A stretch of 54,450 nt of DNA from Acidobacteriota bacterium (GTDB lineage Bacteria; Acidobacteriota; Vicinamibacteria; Marinacidobacterales; Marinacidobacteraceae): assembly GCA_022826195.1 (NCBI GenBank), contig JAJDVI010000092.1, forward strand, positions 1-54,450. The letters run 5' to 3'. The position numbers and the translations under genes were made by a program. The notes under the pieces are model-generated. The model ran no database searches, was not told the DNA's origin, and worked only from the letters and a program-made list of their open reading frames with translations. Below, in pieces: positions 1 through 8,215 of the stretch. Each line of letters starts with the position of its first letter. The first letter of the stretch is position 1.

Positions 1-136
1 GACGGGAGAAGAGAATCGGGGGGACCGATGACGTCGCAGCGCGGCAGCGCGCCGGATCATCGAGTCACCTGGGGTTGGAGAAATCCACCATACTGACGGC
101 GGGCACGGCGTCCCGCCGCGGAACGCGGCTCAGTTC

Positions 137-171
137 AACTCAATTTCGGTCGCTGGAACCGAAATTGAGTT
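137..171. repeat. Perfect 14-bp inverted repeat at the hicB 3' end
   Basis: Arms AACTCAATTTCGGT (137-150) and ACCGAAATTGAGTT (158-171) match perfectly around a 7-base loop. The structure contains the hicB stop codon and its last codons. It is AT-richer than its surroundings. It could be a terminator or mRNA-stabilising hairpin for hicB, although no U-tract follows on the minus strand. Confidence 0.6.
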
Positions 172-397
172 CGGTTCCAGCAACCGAGACCTCCATGTGG
201 GTGACGTACACTTCGTCGTGCAGCCGACCCCCAATCTCCGTTTCCGACGCCGTTTCGAAGAACAATTCGACCGCCTCCTTCAAATTCGTACGTGCTTCAC
301 TGACTGTCATTCCCTGGCTCGCGACATCGACCTCGGGGCATAGAGCAACATACCCGTCGCCTTCCCGTTCGATGATCGCAGTGAGCTGTCTGTTCAT
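140..397 (-). CDS. HicB-like antitoxin, orphan
   Basis: An 85-residue protein with the HicB-type fold pattern: an N-terminal strand followed by the GDGYVALCPEVDVASQGMTV signature and a helix rich in Glu, Asn and Leu (EARTNLKEAVELFF). Family knowledge: HicB neutralises the HicA mRNA-interferase toxin. The usual HicA partner is not visible: the remaining 139 bases downstream on the minus strand encode nothing HicA-like, and no partner lies upstream. There is no C-terminal HTH or RHH domain. The ATG is preceded by a GGAG ribosome site on the minus strand. The last ten codons lie inside a perfect inverted repeat. A regulatory or solitary HicB-like protein is equally possible. Confidence 0.72.
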   Translation of the reverse strand: MNRQLTAIIEREGDGYVALCPEVDVASQGMTVSEARTNLKEAVELFFETASETEIGGRLHDEVYVTHMEVSVAGTELNFGSSDRN

Positions 398-838
398 CGT
401 CGTCTCCGGATCACCCTCGTACGCATTTCTCCATCGTGCCGAGACGGAACCGTATCACCTCCAGGGTTCGTCATCGATCTCGCCAAGCGGCGCGACGGCG
501 TTCTCGAAGCGCTTGAATTCATGATCGCTCCACCCGCCGGCCAACCGGCGAAGTCCGTTGCTCGGGCCCTTGCCACTCGACGCACCGGGGGCTTCGGGCG
601 GCGACGGGTGCACGGCGTGCTCCGCGGAGATTCGCCGTTGACGCGAATCGCCTTCGCGTACCGTGGGCGGAATCGGTGACGGCTTGTCGATGGTCATGGC
701 TTTCCGGTGTGCCTCCGGACTCGTGGTCCGACGATTTTCGTCGATCGCATTTGTGCATGCACCAGCATGCGGCCAAGACCACGCATCGGAGTACACTCCT
801 GTCGACGTCGCGGTCACCGATTCATCGGAGATGCATCC
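398..838. other. Intergenic region, no convincing gene
   Basis: About 440 bases between the divergent hicB gene and the dioxygenase gene. Short open frames on both strands have arginine-rich or low-complexity translations typical of GC-rich shadow frames, and I recognise none. Promoters for the two divergent genes should lie here, but I could not pick a convincing -35/-10 pair. Confidence 0.5.
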
Positions 839-1849
839 ATGTCCCTCCACGCCAGAGCCGAACCGATCGACGCCGGCGAAGTTCCGATCATCGACATCGC
901 CCCCCTGCGCGACGGCACCGATTCCGCCGGGGTCGGCGCTGCGCTCGCCCGGGCCGCAACCGAGGCCGGCTTCCTCTACGTCCGGAACCACGGGGTGGAT
1001 GACGCGGTCGTCGAGCGGGCCCGGCGCGCCGGCATCGGTTTCTTCCGGCTGCCGGAGGAGGACAAGCGGGAAGCCGGCACCAACCGGTTTCACCACGGCT
1101 ACCTCAAGCCGGGCTCGACGAAGATGTACGACGACGCCAGACTCGATCTCAAGGAGAGCTTCAACTGGGGCGTCGAGCTCGACGGCGGCCCCGGCGATGC
1201 GCTCCATGGCGATTCCGGCGTTCGGACCGATGCCGCGGCGGAGCCGGAAAATCCTCTCCTCGGACCGAACGTGTGGCCGGCCGCGATGCCGGAGCTCAAG
1301 GCGAGCGTCTACCCCTACTTCGAGGCGGCGAGCGCGTGCGCGGAGCACCTCCTGCGGGGCTTCGCGCTCGGCGCCGGTCTCGATGCGGAGCATTTCGTCC
1401 GGCTTCGCGACCGGCCGGTGAGCCGGGGGTCGCTCCAGTACTATCCGCCGCAGCCGGACGGGGCCGGGGAGGACCAGTTCGGGGTGGCCCCGCACACCGA
1501 CTTCGGTGTCCTCACCGTGCTGTGCCAGGACGCCGTCGGAGGGCTGGAGATCCAGCGGCGCAGCGGCGAGTGGGCCGCGATGCCGCCGATTCCCGGGACG
1601 CTCGTCGTCAACATCGGCGATCTGCTCCACCGCTGGTCGAACCGCCGCTACCGCTCCACCGTGCACCGGGTGATCAACTCGAGCGGCCGCGAGCGGCTCT
1701 CGCTGGTGCTCGCCTGGGACCCGAACTTCGAGACCCTCGTCGACCCGCGCGCGTTCTGCGCCGACGGCGAGACGCCGCACGACGAGCCCATCACCTGCGG
1801 CGACTACCTGCTGTGGCGGTTCAGGAAGGCGTTCTCGTATCGACGGTGA
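839..1849 (+). CDS. Isopenicillin N synthase-family 2OG-Fe(II) dioxygenase
   Basis: A 336-residue oxidoreductase of the isopenicillin N synthase-like family. The N-terminal DIOX_N region (about 14-120) opens with VPIIDIAPL. The C-terminal double-stranded beta helix carries the iron ligands His219 and Asp221 (PHTDFG) and His276 (VHRVIN), and the co-substrate motif Arg286-Leu-Ser288. Reading upstream in frame to about 707 is possible, but ATG 839 is preferred: it has GGAG eight bases upstream, and the family homology begins there. Family members use 2-oxoglutarate and O2 to hydroxylate or desaturate small molecules; the substrate here is unknown. A GST and sarcosine oxidase genes follow in the same direction. 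Confidence 0.9.
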   Translation: MSLHARAEPIDAGEVPIIDIAPLRDGTDSAGVGAALARAATEAGFLYVRNHGVDDAVVERARRAGIGFFRLPEEDKREAGTNRFHHGYLKPGSTKMYDDARLDLKESFNWGVELDGGPGDALHGDSGVRTDAAAEPENPLLGPNVWPAAMPELKASVYPYFEAASACAEHLLRGFALGAGLDAEHFVRLRDRPVSRGSLQYYPPQPDGAGEDQFGVAPHTDFGVLTVLCQDAVGGLEIQRRSGEWAAMPPIPGTLVVNIGDLLHRWSNRRYRSTVHRVINSSGRERLSLVLAWDPNFETLVDPRAFCADGETPHDEPITCGDYLLWRFRKAFSYRR

Positions 1850-2024
1850 GCGGGGACGGGCCGCGCGCAGGGCTTCCGCGATACCCTGCGGAGTCGACGA
1901 AGCACCGGCTCGTGCCCGACTCCGTGCCGCGGCCGCTCCCATGAACGCGCGTCCATGACGACAGTGGCGGCCTGGAGACCGGAGACGCTGTCGGCGCCAC
2001 GTTCGCCCACATCGGAGAAGAATC

Positions 2025-2663
2025 GTGATCCTCTACGCAATCCCCGTGAGCACCTACAGCGCCAAGGTTCGAATCGCGCTCGGCATCAAGGGCATCGACT
2101 ACGAAATGGTGCCGCCGCCTGGTGGCTACAGCTCGCCGGAGTACCAGGCCATCGTTCCCGTCGGCACGATTCCCGGCCTGAAGGACGGTGATTTCGTCAT
2201 CAGCGAATCGGAGGTGATCACGGAGTACATCGAGGAAAGGCATCCCGAACCCTCGCTCCTGTCCGGGAACGCGGAGCTGCGTGCCCGCCAGCGATTCCTG
2301 GCGCGATTCCACGACCTGTGGCTGGAGCCGCATCTGCGCGCCACGTTCGCTCACGTCGATCCGGCGAGCCGGGACGAAGCGGCCCTGGGGGGGTGTCTGG
2401 ACCGCTATCAGGCGCGGCTCGAGCAGATGGAGTCGCTGATCGAGCCCGGTCCGTATCTGGCCGGCGAGACCATCGGGGTGGCGGACTGCGCCTTCCCGGC
2501 CACGTTCACGCTCGCCGACATCCTGCTGCCGCACTTCGGGCGGGAGGTCCGCTACGGGCCGAAGTTGCAGACATGGCGCGAGACCGTGTACGCACACCCC
2601 GTCGTCAGGCAGGTCACCGACGAAAGTCGGCAGGCCACGCTGCAGTGGATGGGCGCAGGCTGA
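2025..2663 (+). CDS. Glutathione S-transferase family protein
   Basis: A 212-residue cytosolic GST. The thioredoxin-like N-domain (about 1-77) contains the PVSTYSAKVRIAL active-site region, the cis-proline segment VPVGTIPGL and the SESEVITEYI glutathione-binding motif. An all-helical C-domain (about 88-205) includes IGVADCAFPATF. The start is GTG with GGAGAAG a few bases upstream. It lies nine bases before soxB and probably shares its transcript. The specific reaction (conjugation, isomerisation or dehalogenation) cannot be assigned. Confidence 0.9.
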   Translation: MILYAIPVSTYSAKVRIALGIKGIDYEMVPPPGGYSSPEYQAIVPVGTIPGLKDGDFVISESEVITEYIEERHPEPSLLSGNAELRARQRFLARFHDLWLEPHLRATFAHVDPASRDEAALGGCLDRYQARLEQMESLIEPGPYLAGETIGVADCAFPATFTLADILLPHFGREVRYGPKLQTWRETVYAHPVVRQVTDESRQATLQWMGAG

Positions 2664-2672
2664 ACGCCGCCG

Positions 2673-3917
2673 ATGCGACGCTTTTCCATCTTCTCCCTGC
2701 TGCGCAACGCGCTCGCGTACCGGCCCGACTGGCAGCGGATGTGGCGCAGCCCCGAGCCGAAGCGGCGCTACGACGTGGTGATCATCGGGGGCGGCGGGCA
2801 CGGCCTCGGGGCCGCGTACTACCTCGCGAGGGACCACGGCATCCGCAACGTGGCGGTGCTGGAGAAGGGGTGGCTCGGCGGGGGCAACACCGCCCGCAAC
2901 ACCATGACCATCCGCTCGAACTACGTCCGCCCCCCGAGCGTGCCGTTCCACGAGGGCTCGATGGCGCTCTACCGCGAGCTCTCGCGCGAGCTCAACTACA
3001 ACCTCATGGTGGGCCGGCGCGGGATGATCTCGTTCCTGCAAAGCTCTCAGGCCGCGCGCACCGCGGCGCGGATGGCCAACACCATGCACGTGCACGGCGC
3101 GAAGTACGAGCTGATCGACGTCGAGGAGATCAGGCGCCGGCTGCCCGTCTTCCGGCCTCCGCCGCGCCCGCGTCTCGAGGTGCTCGGCGGCGTGCACCAG
3201 CCCGAGGCGATGATGGCCCGCCACGACGCGGTGGCCTGGGGCTTCGCCCGCATGGCCGACGCGCACGGCATCGACATCATCCAGAACTGCGAGGTGACCG
3301 GCATCCGGCGCAGCGGCGTCGGCGTCGTCGGCGTGGAGACGACGCGCGGCTTCATCGAGGCGGACAAGGTGGGCATGGCGGTGGCGGGGAGCGGCAGCGT
3401 GGTGGCGGCAATGGCCGGGTTCCGGCTGCCGATCGAGGTGCAGCCGCTGCAGGCGTGGGTGTCGGAGCCGGTCAAGCCGGTGCTCGACCCGATCCTGGTC
3501 TTCAGCGGCTACGGCTGCTATATGATGCAGTCGGACAAGGGCGAGCTGGTGATCGGCGGGCCGACGGAGCCGTATCCGTCGTACGTGCAGCGCGGCGCCT
3601 TTCGCACCGTCGAGCAGGTCACCTCGGCGGTGCTGGAGATGTTCCCCGTCTTCGCCCGCATGAAGCTGCTGCGCCAGTGGGCGGGCCTGCTCGACATCGT
3701 CTACGACGGCAGCCCCATCATCTCGAAGACGCCGCTCGCCAACTTCTACGTGGACGTCGCCGGGGCCGGCGGATTCAAGACCACCCCGATGGCGGCGCGG
3801 ATGCACGCGTGGCTGATCGCGAAGGACGAGCCGCACGACCTGATTCGGGACCTCGGCCTCGACCGCTTCGAGCGCGGGCGGCTGGTGGTCGAGGGCGGAG
3901 TCTCGTTCAACCGATGA
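2673..3917 (+). CDS. soxB: Sarcosine oxidase beta subunit
   Basis: The 414-residue FAD/FMN-binding beta subunit of heterotetrameric sarcosine oxidase, which oxidises sarcosine to glycine with H2O2 and a tetrahydrofolate-bound one-carbon unit. The N-terminus has the dinucleotide motif IIGGGGHGLGAAYYL (residues 37-51). The conserved GNTARNTMTIRSNY follows. ARHDAVAWG contains His184, which aligns with the histidine that covalently holds FMN in known beta subunits. Length is normal for the family. soxD follows after 64 bases, but soxA and soxG, normally next in line, are about 38 kb away at 42-45.5 kb. Confidence 0.95.
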   Translation: MRRFSIFSLLRNALAYRPDWQRMWRSPEPKRRYDVVIIGGGGHGLGAAYYLARDHGIRNVAVLEKGWLGGGNTARNTMTIRSNYVRPPSVPFHEGSMALYRELSRELNYNLMVGRRGMISFLQSSQAARTAARMANTMHVHGAKYELIDVEEIRRRLPVFRPPPRPRLEVLGGVHQPEAMMARHDAVAWGFARMADAHGIDIIQNCEVTGIRRSGVGVVGVETTRGFIEADKVGMAVAGSGSVVAAMAGFRLPIEVQPLQAWVSEPVKPVLDPILVFSGYGCYMMQSDKGELVIGGPTEPYPSYVQRGAFRTVEQVTSAVLEMFPVFARMKLLRQWAGLLDIVYDGSPIISKTPLANFYVDVAGAGGFKTTPMAARMHAWLIAKDEPHDLIRDLGLDRFERGRLVVEGGVSFNR

Positions 3918-3981
3918 ACGGCGCAGAGACGATGCGGGCGCGGCGACGGGCGAGGGCTCGCGCGGTGACCGGAGCGACCCC

Positions 3982-4239
3982 GTGATCGTCATCCCCTGCC
4001 CGCACTGCGGCCCGCGCAACGAGGACGAGTTCGTCTGCTGGAGCGAAGCGGTGCCGCGGCCCGCGGACCCGGACGCGCTCTCCGACGCCGAGTGGACCGA
4101 CCACGTCTACAACCATGCCAATCCCGGGGGATGGGTGCGGGAGCAGTGGTGGCACGAGCGGGGTTGCCGGCGCTGGATCATCGTCGAGCGCAACACGGTG
4201 ACCCACGAGGTGGCGGGGGCGGAGCCGGCCCGGCGGTGA
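3982..4239 (+). CDS. soxD: Sarcosine oxidase delta subunit
   Basis: The 85-residue zinc-binding delta subunit. The predicted zinc ligands are Cys6 and Cys9 (CPHCG) and His58 and Cys62 (WWHERGC), matching the family pattern. The start is GTG. It follows soxB as in canonical soxBDAG operons. The next plus-strand gene should be soxA, but here the coding order breaks: a minus-strand AhpD-like gene and then the T6SS block follow. Confidence 0.95.
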   Translation: MIVIPCPHCGPRNEDEFVCWSEAVPRPADPDALSDAEWTDHVYNHANPGGWVREQWWHERGCRRWIIVERNTVTHEVAGAEPARR

Positions 4240-4270
4240 GCTGCCGTCCATGCGGCGGCGAGACCGCCGT

Positions 4271-4876
4271 TCAGTCTCCGGCCGCCGCCAGGGTCTCGGG
4301 ATGGGGAAGGTCCTCGATCCGCACTCCCGCCGCCAGCATCTCCTCCACGACCCCGTCCTCCATCTCGATCCCGAGCGCCTCGTTGAAGCGGTTGAAGAAG
4401 CCGCACAGGGTGGCGCGGAGCGTCAGCTCCACGACCTGCTCCTCGCTGAAGTGCGCCTTGAGCCGCTCCACCATCGCGGCCGGCATCCGCCGCGCGTCCT
4501 CCGTCACCGCGACCGCGTAGTCCCGCACCAGGGTGTCCACCTCGTCGAATCCCGGCACCTCGGGCTCGAGGACGGCGGCCACGCTCGCGGGATCGAGCCC
4601 CTGCCCGACCAGCCGGGGCGCATGGTGGGCGACGCAGTAGGTGCACTCGTTCGCCCTGGAGACCGCGACCAGCGCGATCTCCAGGTAGCGCTTCGGCAGG
4701 ACCGCTTCGTCCGCGAGCTCCAGCAGCATGCCCATCACGTGCCGGAGCGCCGGCGCGCGGTGCGCGAAGACCTTCACCTGGTTGAGAAAGGGGCCGTAGG
4801 ACTCGGCGTAGCGCCGGTAGACGGGCTGCAGCTCCGCGGGAACCTCGTCGATCTCGATGTCGCGCACTCGTGCCAT
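4271..4876 (-). CDS. AhpD-like (carboxymuconolactone decarboxylase) peroxidase-related protein
   Basis: A 201-residue all-helical protein of the AhpD/CMD superfamily. The redox motif ECTYCVAHH places Cys78 and Cys81 with a conserved histidine three residues on, as in AhpD-type alkylhydroperoxidase cores. The ATG at 4876 is preferred over upstream in-frame starts because GGAGG lies six bases before it on the minus strand. It is convergent with soxD, 31 bases apart. A role in detoxifying the peroxide made by sarcosine oxidase is possible but is inference. Confidence 0.88.
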   Translation of the reverse strand: MARVRDIEIDEVPAELQPVYRRYAESYGPFLNQVKVFAHRAPALRHVMGMLLELADEAVLPKRYLEIALVAVSRANECTYCVAHHAPRLVGQGLDPASVAAVLEPEVPGFDEVDTLVRDYAVAVTEDARRMPAAMVERLKAHFSEEQVVELTLRATLCGFFNRFNEALGIEMEDGVVEEMLAAGVRIEDLPHPETLAAAGD

Positions 4877-5039
4877 GACCCGCCTCCGTGTCGGGAATCG
4901 GCCAAGTCTATCGCTCCCGGAACGGATCGGTATCACGTTCATGAGGGTCGTGATGCCGCACCCGTCCGGGACCGGGAGCGCGACCTCCCCGGCGCGCATC
5001 GCGGTGGCGTTGCGGAGCGCGCGGTCCGCGGGAGCTCGG

Positions 5040-5059
5040 CGGGCGCGAGCTCGCGCCCG
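5040..5059. repeat. 20-bp perfect palindrome upstream of the T6SS operon
   Basis: CGGGCGCGAGCTCGCGCCCG reads identically on both strands. It lies between the divergent AhpD-like gene and clpV. It could be an operator for a dimeric regulator or a hairpin in a leader RNA. Such palindromes are easier to form by chance in very GC-rich DNA. Confidence 0.4.
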
Positions 5060-5081
5060 TCGGAGAAGCGGCGGGTGATGA

Positions 5082-5127
5082 TCTGAAATCAGGTAACAGT
5101 GGTATTCTGAATCATTGACAATATAAT
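5082..5127 (+). promoter_or_regulatory. Candidate promoter/operator region of the clpV operon
   Basis: A short AT-rich island in GC-rich DNA, 107-150 bases upstream of clpV. It contains two related direct repeats, TCTGAAATCA (5082-5091) and TCTGAATCA (5106-5114), 24 bases apart. These are followed by TTGACA (5115-5120) and TATAAT (5122-5127). The last two are only one base apart, so they cannot be one -35/-10 pair; TATAAT could be a -10 with a poor -35 upstream. The sequence TGAATCATT recurs upstream of hcp. Confidence 0.4.
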
Positions 5128-5233
5128 CCTCGCGCGGCCACCGGATGCGACAGACCCGTGAAAGCCGAGCACCGATGCGAGGTGCGGGGGCGGACGGGTC
5201 CGAATTCCAGGTGATGAAGATCGGTGATCAAAA

Positions 5234-7663
5234 TTGAATCTGCGTAGGCTCTACGAGCACCTCGACCAGGGCGCACGACGCGTTCTCCATGCCACCGCCG
5301 AGCGCGCGGCGCGGGAAGGACGCGGCTGCATCACCATCGAGCTCTTTCTCCTCGGCCTGTTGCGCGACCGTACCGTCGGCCCGGCGGTCATGAAGGGGCT
5401 CGACGGCGCCGGCGCGGATGCACCGGCGATCGAGTCCGCCCTGGCCGAACAGGTCGCGGAGGAGTCTCGCGCCGCGCCGGGCGCCCTGCCCCTGTTCGAC
5501 GAATCCCTCGCCCACCTCCTGCGCGAGGCGTGGTCGCTGGCGTTCGACGAGTACGGAGAAGCCGCCGTATCCCCGTTGCGCTTCTTCGAGACGGTTCTGC
5601 GCCGCGGGGACGCCTGGCCGCGCCTGGTGGCGACGCTGCCGGGGTTCGAGCGCATCGACCTCGCCGCCCTCGCGGTGGCCGGGAGCCCCGAACAGCGGCA
5701 AGCGTCGGCCGTGAGCGCCGCGGCAACCGATGCGCAATACCCGGAGCTGTCCCGCTATGGCCGCGACCTGACGGCAGCGGCCCGAAAGGGCGGTTTCGAC
5801 CCCGTCGTCGGCTTCCGGTCGCAGATGCAGGCCATCGCGTCCATTCTGATGCGGCGCCGGCAGAACTCGGTGGTCATCGTCGGCGAGGCCGGGGTCGGCA
5901 AGACGGCGTGCGCCCTGGGCTTCGTCAACGCCCTGGCACGAGAGCTGGACACCGTGCCGTCCGTCCTGTTCGGCACTCCGGTGTGGTCTCTCGACCTCTC
6001 CGCCCTGCGGGCGGGGGCGGTCGTCCGGGGCGCCCTCGACGAGCGGCTGCAGGCCATCGTCAAGGAGATCGAGAGCGCCGGGATGGTCCTGTACGTCGAC
6101 GACATCCACCTCCTGTTCGGCGATCAGGGTCAGGGCGCGGATGCGCTGCGCAGCGTCCTCACCGGGGGCGCGGTGCGGATCCTCGGAACGTGCGGCTGGC
6201 GCGAATGGAGACGTTACATCGAGCCGGACGCCGGGCTCGCCCGGCGGGTGGCGCCGGTGCGGATCCAGGAGCCCGACCACGAGGAGGCGCTGCGTATCGT
6301 CGAAGGCATCGCACCGTCGCTCGCCGGGCACCACTCGGTCGCGCTGGGCGAGAACGTCCTGGAAGCGGCCGTCTCCCTCTCCCGCCGCTACATGGTGGGG
6401 CGGCAGCTCCCGGACAAGGCCATCGTGGTGCTGGATTCCGCGTGCGCCCGGGCGCGCATGGCCGATGGGCCGGGCGAGGGCGCTCCGGCCGGTGGCGTCG
6501 ACGGAACCGGGGCGGCGGTTCCGGAAGCGCCGGAGGAGGCCGCCCCGGCTTCCGGCGGGCCCGCCGACGGGGGTGCTTCCGCATCGGCATCGACGGTCAT
6601 GCAGGGTGGCGACGGGAACGGCGATCGCCACGTGGCCGAGGTGGTCGAGGACGACGTCGCGGCGGTGGTCTCGGCTCTCACCGGAGTGCCGATGGGGGGG
6701 ATGCTGTCGGACGTGAGCAAGATGGCGGTCCGGCTGGAGGAGACGCTCGCCGAGCGCGTCGTGGGACAGGACGACGCGCTTGCCCGCTGCGCCGCGCAGG
6801 CGCGGGCCTACCTCGCGGGCCTGTCCGACCGGCGCAAGCCCGTGGGGGCGCTGATGTTCTGCGGCCCGTCCGGGGTAGGAAAGACGGAGACGGCTCACGC
6901 CATCGCCGACGCGCTGTTCGGCGGCCGGCTTCTCACCGTCAACATGTCCGAATACCAGGAAGCGCACACGGTCTCCGGGCTGAAGGGCGCGCCCGCCGGC
7001 TATGTCGGCTACGGCGACGGAGGCGTGCTGACCGAGGGCATCCGGCGCACGCCGTACTGCGTGGTGCTGCTGGACGAGATCGAGAAGGCCCACTCCGACG
7101 TGATCGAGATGCTCTACCAGGTGCTCGACCGGGGCTGGATGGAGGACGCGGAAGGGATCGAGGCGGATTTCTCGAACGCGCTGATCATTCTCACGACGAA
7201 TGTGGGCGACACGGTGGTGGAGAAGGCGGCGATGACCGATCCGCCGCCGTTCGAGGACGACTTTCACCGTGATCTGACGGGAGCGCTCGCCCGGCACTTC
7301 CCGGCGGCCTTCATCGGCCGATTGCAGCTCGTGCCGTACTGGCCCCTCGGGGAGGAAACGCTCGCGAAGATCGCGGGGATGCGCCTCGATCGCCTGGCGG
7401 AGGCGTATGGCGCCTCGCACCGCTGCGAGCTGGCATTCGACCCGGAGGTGCGGGAGTGGCTTACCGAGCGCGTCAAGACGACCCCGCAGGGCGCGCGGTT
7501 CCTGGACGGCGTCATCGCGGGGTCGATCCGGCCCGCGGTCGCGGAGTACGTGCTCGATCGGATCGGAACCGGTGCGTCGCCCGGAGACACGATCGTGTTC
7601 CGGCGGGACGGCAGGTTCGCCGTGCGTCCGGCCGCGGAAGGGATGAAGCACGATGCGACGTGA
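5234..7663 (+). CDS. clpV: T6SS sheath-disassembly ATPase TssH/ClpV, divergent
   Basis: An 809-residue double AAA+ ATPase that recycles contracted TssB-TssC sheath. The Clp N-domain is about residues 1-150. NBD1 has Walker A GEAGVGKT (217-224) and Walker B ending YVDD (287-290), where the usual catalytic Glu is Asp. NBD2 has Walker A GPSGVGKT (544-551) and Walker B LLDEIEKAH (612-620). Between them the expected middle coiled coil is replaced by about 60 residues rich in Gly, Ala and Pro (410-470), leading into the conserved AVVSALTGVPM. The start is TTG; upstream ATG and GTG codons are out of frame. It is first in a tightly packed operon and overlaps tssJ by 11 bases. Confidence 0.93.
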   Translation: MNLRRLYEHLDQGARRVLHATAERAAREGRGCITIELFLLGLLRDRTVGPAVMKGLDGAGADAPAIESALAEQVAEESRAAPGALPLFDESLAHLLREAWSLAFDEYGEAAVSPLRFFETVLRRGDAWPRLVATLPGFERIDLAALAVAGSPEQRQASAVSAAATDAQYPELSRYGRDLTAAARKGGFDPVVGFRSQMQAIASILMRRRQNSVVIVGEAGVGKTACALGFVNALARELDTVPSVLFGTPVWSLDLSALRAGAVVRGALDERLQAIVKEIESAGMVLYVDDIHLLFGDQGQGADALRSVLTGGAVRILGTCGWREWRRYIEPDAGLARRVAPVRIQEPDHEEALRIVEGIAPSLAGHHSVALGENVLEAAVSLSRRYMVGRQLPDKAIVVLDSACARARMADGPGEGAPAGGVDGTGAAVPEAPEEAAPASGGPADGGASASASTVMQGGDGNGDRHVAEVVEDDVAAVVSALTGVPMGGMLSDVSKMAVRLEETLAERVVGQDDALARCAAQARAYLAGLSDRRKPVGALMFCGPSGVGKTETAHAIADALFGGRLLTVNMSEYQEAHTVSGLKGAPAGYVGYGDGGVLTEGIRRTPYCVVLLDEIEKAHSDVIEMLYQVLDRGWMEDAEGIEADFSNALIILTTNVGDTVVEKAAMTDPPPFEDDFHRDLTGALARHFPAAFIGRLQLVPYWPLGEETLAKIAGMRLDRLAEAYGASHRCELAFDPEVREWLTERVKTTPQGARFLDGVIAGSIRPAVAEYVLDRIGTGASPGDTIVFRRDGRFAVRPAAEGMKHDAT

Positions 7664-8210
7664 CCGTCGCCGAGGCCCGCGACACCGATGCGGGAGGCCG
7701 CTGGCACGGCAGGTCCTGGCGGTGCTGGCCGTTCCCGTCGCGCTCGCCGGCTGCATCGGCGGTCTCGGCCTGGGAGGGGACGACGGCGAAAAGCTGGAGC
7801 GGGTGCTGCGGCTGGAGACGATCACGCTGACGGCGCAACGCGGCGTCAACGGGGACTGGCCGGTGCCGGTGGAGCTGGTGCGGTTGAGGGACCCCGCTCT
7901 CGTCAGGGAGGCGCTGCGCATCGAGACGAGGTCGTGGTTCGGCGACGCCGGCGACGCCTTCCGCAGCGCGCACGCCGAAGAGCGATACGACGCGTGGGAG
8001 GTCGTGCCCGGCGGAGTGGTGGGTCCTCAGAAGATGCGGGTCGACCGGCGTGTCGCCGGTGTCCTCTTCTGCGGGACGCGATCTGCGCCGCCCCCGCTCC
8101 GGTTCGAGAGGGATGGCGACGTGGTGGTGCACATCGGTGACGAGGGCTGCTCGATCACCGGGGGCGAGCCGTCGTCCGGGGACCGGTGGTACTCGGTGTT
8201 CGGGTTCTAG
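7653..8210 (+). CDS. tssJ: TssJ-like T6SS lipoprotein
   Basis: A 185-residue predicted outer-membrane lipoprotein. A basic N-terminus and hydrophobic segment (21-33) end in the lipobox LAGC with Cys34. The position between clpV and tssK, the size, and the beta-strand-rich middle (LRLETITLTAQRGVNGDWPVPVELV) fit TssJ, the lipoprotein that anchors the TssL-TssM membrane complex. Sequence similarity to classical TssJ is weak, so the assignment rests on lipobox and context. It overlaps clpV by 11 bases. Confidence 0.75.
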   Translation: MRRDRRRGPRHRCGRPLARQVLAVLAVPVALAGCIGGLGLGGDDGEKLERVLRLETITLTAQRGVNGDWPVPVELVRLRDPALVREALRIETRSWFGDAGDAFRSAHAEERYDAWEVVPGGVVGPQKMRVDRRVAGVLFCGTRSAPPPLRFERDGDVVVHIGDEGCSITGGEPSSGDRWYSVFGF

Positions 8211-8215
8211 CGAAA

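Noticed and set aside
5115..5127. TTGACA and TATAAT as a sigma-70 promoter
   Set aside because: Only one base separates them, so they cannot work as a -35/-10 pair; kept only as part of a candidate control region.
5228..7921. 897-codon open frame antisense to clpV
   Set aside because: The translation is Arg/His/Pro-rich without motifs and mirrors the GC-rich sense gene, which carries intact ATPase motifs.
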